Shown here: positions 5,717 through 7,691 of the stretch, in pieces
How positions within the stretch are numbered: position 1 is the stretch's first letter
Layout: every line of letters begins with the position of its first letter
Origin: an uncultured Bacteroidales bacterium
GTDB lineage: Bacteria > Bacteroidota > Bacteroidia > Bacteroidales > Bacteroidaceae
Reading direction: 5' to 3'
Assembly (NCBI GenBank): GCA_945788445.1
Contig: CALZMA010000038.1
Coordinates: 1 to 7,691, forward strand
DNA length: 7,691 nt
Notes under the pieces: generated by a model
Told to the model about the DNA's origin: nothing
Database searches by the model: none
The model's input: only the letters and a program-made list of their open reading frames with translations
Made by a program: the position numbers and the translations under genes

Positions 5717-5989
5717 ATGAACATCAAACCGTTGGCAGACCGCGTGCTGGTAAAGCCCGCAGCTGCAGAAGAGAAAACCGCTGGTGGCATCATCATCCCC
5801 GACACAGCCAAGGAAAAGCCCCTGCAGGGCGAAGTACTCGCCGTGGGACAGGGCACGAAAGACGAAGAAATGGTACTGAAAGCCGGCGACCAAGTGCTCT
5901 ACGGTAAATACGCTGGCACCGAAGTGGAACTGGACGGCGAAAAGTACATCATCATGCGCCAGAGCGACGTGCTCGCCGTGCTGGGCTAA
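5717..5989 (+). CDS. groES: Co-chaperonin GroES (Hsp10)
   Basis: Cytoplasmic 10-kDa co-chaperonin, which forms the heptameric lid over GroEL during ATP-driven folding. The 90-residue protein matches the usual bacterial length and starts [14 protein letters not shown]. The family stretch [18 protein letters not shown] (residues 16-33), which covers the mobile loop that docks on GroEL, is followed by [30 protein letters not shown] and a C-terminal [12 protein letters not shown]. The frame is open upstream to 5315, but the ATG at 5717 is the family start and follows an A-rich leader (ACTAATAAAAGCATCAACCAAA) without a Shine-Dalgarno. It is separated by 60 bp from groEL and surely cotranscribed with it. 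No HrcA/CIRCE control is seen. Confidence 0.98.
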   Translation: MNIKPLADRVLVKPAAAEEKTAGGIIIPDTAKEKPLQGEVLAVGQGTKDEEMVLKAGDQVLYGKYAGTEVELDGEKYIIMRQSDVLAVLG

Positions 5990-6019
5990 TTCCCCCACCC
6001 CACTCCTTATTATATATAA

Positions 6020-7678
<1,659 letters not shown>

Positions 7679-7691
7679 TCGCGCCACTCGC

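Noticed and set aside
5371..5856. 161-codon minus-strand frame overlapping groES
   Set aside because: Half of it is antisense to groES and the rest is low-complexity translation of the leader region.

Overview
The window is about 60% GC by eye and reads as chromosomal DNA of a member of the Bacteroidales. A relatively GC-rich Prevotella-like lineage is my best guess. The reasons are GroES/GroEL sequences of Bacteroidetes type, A-rich leaders without Shine-Dalgarno sequences before groES and groEL, a TAnnTTTG-type promoter element, and minus-strand proteins that resemble Bacteroidetes families. The genus is an inference.

Layout. Positions 1-4674 hold four genes, all on the minus strand and closely spaced (gaps of about 66, 43 and 48 bp), so probably one operon. 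In transcription order they are a SpoU/TrmH-family RNA 2'-O-methyltransferase (4674-3898, probable TTG start), a membrane-anchored family 2 glycosyltransferase with altered nucleotide-binding motifs (3831-2494), a class I/II PLP-dependent aminotransferase (2450-1254), and an FtsX/LolC/E-like ABC transporter permease (1205-1). The permease is cut by the window edge close to its natural C-terminus. The functions look unrelated, which is common in Bacteroidales housekeeping operons.

Positions 4675-5716 (about 1.04 kb) contain no gene I can support, but they are the most structured part of the window. Near the left end are a candidate promoter for the minus-strand operon and a dyad beside it. From 5067 to 5386 lies a 320-bp element bounded by 46-bp imperfect inverted repeats, whose inner 23 bp are identical. 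It holds a second, nested inverted pair and eight copies of the 8-mer GAAGGGTT in both orientations. Its right border runs into a 19-nt alternating purine-pyrimidine tract. It could be a MITE-like non-autonomous element, an intergenic palindromic repeat or, less likely, an invertible promoter segment.

Positions 5717-7678 hold groES and groEL on the plus strand, a standard two-gene chaperonin operon. I see no CIRCE operator before it, and I could not place its promoter confidently within the long upstream region. Apart from the repeat element and the unusual glycosyltransferase motifs, the window is ordinary core-genome content.
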